Assembly (NCBI GenBank): GCA_021604725.1
Contig: BQJN01000009.1
Coordinates: forward strand, 1-60,758
Origin: Lysobacteraceae bacterium
GTDB taxonomy: Bacteria > Pseudomonadota > Gammaproteobacteria > Xanthomonadales > BQJN01
Direction: 5' to 3'
Length of the DNA stretch: 60,758 nucleotides
Of this stretch, positions 59,545 to 60,758 are shown one piece after another. Made by a program: the position numbers and the translations under genes. The first letter of the stretch is position 1. Each line of letters opens with the position of its first letter. The notes under the pieces were generated by a model. That model saw only the letters and a list, made by a program, of their open reading frames with translations, was not told the DNA's origin and ran no database searches.

Positions 59545-59931
59545 TCAGTTCTCGCAATTGTCGCTGGTGGTCAGTTGCTGTGCTACCAGTAGCCGGATGC
59601 GGCTGATACGGCCCAACCCGTTTCGATAGGGCTCCAGTGCCATGGTTTGTACACGCGGTGGTTTGTCGGTCAGCATTTCAATGCTGTATAGCGCCTGGCC
59701 TGCGGTGATGACGACGTAGATCAACTCGTCCTTGTCCACCACCTCATGCAGAACAAAGGTAGTGTCGGGGTCGATGCCATTGGCCCCAAGCGCTTCACGA
59801 AGTGCTGCTAAACGCGGCAGTGATTTCAGCCGCTGATTGGCCTGTAACAAGGCCTGCTGACTGCTGGCCAGCTCCTCATCCGTGGCCTTGAGCAGCATTG
59901 ACTCACTCAAGGAAGAAGTAACGGTAGGCAT
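59545..59931 (-). CDS. Conserved hypothetical protein
   Basis: A 128-residue cytoplasmic protein of unrecognised family. The first 55 residues are helical with coiled-coil character (ATDEELASSQQALLQANQRLKSL); the rest alternates strands and ends in a second helix. ATG 59931 has GGAG at 9 nt and overlaps the upstream gene by 29 nt; ATG 59898 would avoid the overlap. It lies in a three-gene operon between the L7/L12-like and Trp-rich proteins. No function can be proposed. Confidence 0.6.
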   Translation of the reverse strand: MPTVTSSLSESMLLKATDEELASSQQALLQANQRLKSLPRLAALREALGANGIDPDTTFVLHEVVDKDELIYVVITAGQALYSIEMLTDKPPRVQTMALEPYRNGLGRISRIRLLVAQQLTTSDNCEN

Positions 59932-60349
59932 AGACTATCGCTCCGACAATAACCAGTAATGTGACCAGCTTTCCGACCAATTGGTGTCTACCCTCACTGA
60001 CCGCAGCCTGGTAGTCATCATTCAGTTTTGGGTTGGATTCAAGGTAACGGTCAACTCGGTCTTTAGCGTCTTTTAGTCCGAGCGTTGAACGCTTGCGGAC
60101 ATGTTTGACCGCATCCACCATGCGGCCTTTGCGCAGCGCTTTGATCGCGGCGCCGGGCATTTCGACCTGTTCTTGCTGGCTGCTTGCCTGAACCGACTCA
60201 GCGACCGGGTGCCCCCGTTCATAGGCTTCAACCAAATCTTTGGCTTGCTTCAAACCGAGTCCGAGCTTCTCGCGCACAGTCTTGATCGCCGCAATTTTAC
60301 GACCTTGGGCTAGCTGCTCGGCGGCTTCTGGTGGGATTGGTTGGTGCAT
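59903..60349 (-). CDS. Tail-anchored protein with two L7/L12 C-terminal-like domains
   Basis: A 148-residue protein with two copies of the ribosomal protein L7/L12 C-terminal-like helix pair: AIKTVREKLGLGLKQAKDLVEAY and DAVKHVRKRSTLGLKDAKDRVDRYL. In L7/L12 this face binds translation factors. A single membrane helix at the very C-terminus (LVTLLVIVGAIVYAYRYFFLE) would anchor it in the inner membrane with the domains in the cytoplasm. ATG 60349 follows GGGAGC; an extended start at 60382 is possible. First gene of a three-gene operon. Function unknown. Confidence 0.78.
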   Translation of the reverse strand: MHQPIPPEAAEQLAQGRKIAAIKTVREKLGLGLKQAKDLVEAYERGHPVAESVQASSQQEQVEMPGAAIKALRKGRMVDAVKHVRKRSTLGLKDAKDRVDRYLESNPKLNDDYQAAVSEGRHQLVGKLVTLLVIVGAIVYAYRYFFLE

Positions 60350-60406
60350 TCTAAGCTCCCGGTGAGATTTCTCATGATACACAGGAAGAGCGGGTTAGAT
60401 GGGCGT

Positions 60407-60536
60407 GGGTGAGCCACCGTAGTGCGGGGTGCCTTGAATGGCACGCCGCAGGTGGCGAACGACCAGCCACGGATGGCTGGGCTGGGGTCTCCTAACGAAG
60501 AAATTTGGCCTCGCCAGGGATGGTGGCTCAGTACCC
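60407..60536 (+). repeat. Structured repeat, copy 2
   Basis: An element with two hairpins bounded by inverted flanks (GGGTGAGCCACC at 60407-60418 and GGTGGCTCAGTACCC at 60522-60536). Hairpin 1 is TGCGGGGTGCC/GGCACGCCGCA around TTGAAT (60423-60450), with one mismatch. Hairpin 2 is CCAGCCA/TGGCTGG around CGGA (60463-60480). Positions 60437-60463 equal 1-27. Apparent reading frames across it are not genes. The stretch 60537-60690 has two CACCCGGCGNAGTGCCA fragments and nothing else. Confidence 0.8.
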
Positions 60537-60690
60537 ATCGCAGAATTCCTCACGATGGGGCACTCGTCCTTTGATCCGCTTCACCCGGCGGAGTGCCAAT
60601 CTTCAGGAGAGCAACAAATAAAAAAGCCCCACCCGGCGCAGTGCCAGTAGGTAAGCATGTTCCAAGTAGCCGTCCCTGGGACCCACCCGG

Positions 60691-60747
60691 CCTGCACGTC
60701 CATGTGCAGGCGTCTACCACCTGCGGCGTGCCTTGGGGCACCCCGCA
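60691..60747 (-). repeat. Structured repeat, copy 3 (inverted)
   Basis: Read on the minus strand, hairpin 1 is TGCGGGGTGCC/GGCACGCCGCA around CCAA (60722-60747) and hairpin 2 is CCTGCAC/GTGCAGG around ATGGAC (60691-60710). The first hairpin and the linker GGTGG are nearly the same as in copy 2; the second stem has a different sequence but the same shape. Confidence 0.8.
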
Positions 60748-60758
60748 CTGTGCGGTGG

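Noticed and set aside
60438-60741. Open frames on both strands at the right end of the window
   Set aside because: They cross the structured repeat copies, and their translations change with the variable stems, so they are not genes.

Overview
The window is chromosomal DNA of a Gram-negative, GC-rich bacterium. TonB-dependent receptors, outer-membrane barrels, Fur-box-like sites, a HemP homologue, a GT9-type glycosyltransferase and many REP-like intergenic hairpins suggest a gammaproteobacterium, perhaps near Xanthomonadales/Lysobacterales. That placement is an inference; no rRNA or tRNA gene is present to confirm it. The sequence shows dense coding on both strands, interrupted by islands of repeats and toxin-antitoxin debris.

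Region by region. (1) 205-6554, minus strand: a heme/iron uptake locus with a DUF418 membrane protein, a lipoprotein, a 54-residue HemP, a FRAP-box TonB receptor and a DUF6607 protein, with two Fur-box-like palindromes and a methyltransferase at the end. (2) 7083-16537: an envelope protease island. An M48 membrane protease flanked by 103-bp direct repeats is followed by three tightly coupled exported proteins: a lipoprotein fusing a caspase to a subtilisin-like domain, a second caspase, and a degenerate caspase fused to HEAT repeats. (3) 17023-19980: a six-heme exported cytochrome. (4) 19991-27094: an accessory region with a GHKL ATPase-phosphoribosyltransferase fusion, a Y1 (HUH) transposase, one intact ParDE pair, one ParDE pair whose toxin is split by a 266-bp MITE, and a third ParE relic. 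(5) 27234-40717: small secreted, membrane and regulatory genes, a seven-repeat FG-GAP protein, an oxidoreductase broken by one stop codon, a LytTR regulator and a 1559-residue secreted M64-like protein. (6) 40786-48382: a TetR regulator divergent from a 3-hydroxybutyrate oligomer pathway (TonB receptor, GntP permease, oligomer hydrolase, 3-hydroxybutyrate dehydrogenase). (7) 48388-51082, minus strand: a serine hydrolase and a sulfatase. (8) 51417-56148: a RiPP peptide cluster. (9) 56373-60349: a propeller-type diguanylate cyclase and three small genes. (10) 60383-60758 and 1-50: a structured, covarying repeat family.

The strongest candidate for an undescribed system is the RiPP cluster. Two tiny twin genes, which size filters easily miss, encode 48- and 47-residue peptides that both end in LLYIRF. 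They are followed by an HExxH protein, a radical SAM/SPASM maturase (4-nt overlap), a UPF0489 arginase-like enzyme and a GT9-like glycosyltransferase (4-nt overlap). Read together, the genes predict a peptide crosslinked at an aromatic residue, hydroxylated, with the only arginine of its C-terminal core converted to ornithine, and possibly glycosylated. The second candidate is the exported caspase trio, which looks like a periplasmic protease cascade with a HEAT-repeat scaffold or sensor. The third is the GHKL-phosphoribosyltransferase fusion, which sits in typical defence-island surroundings.
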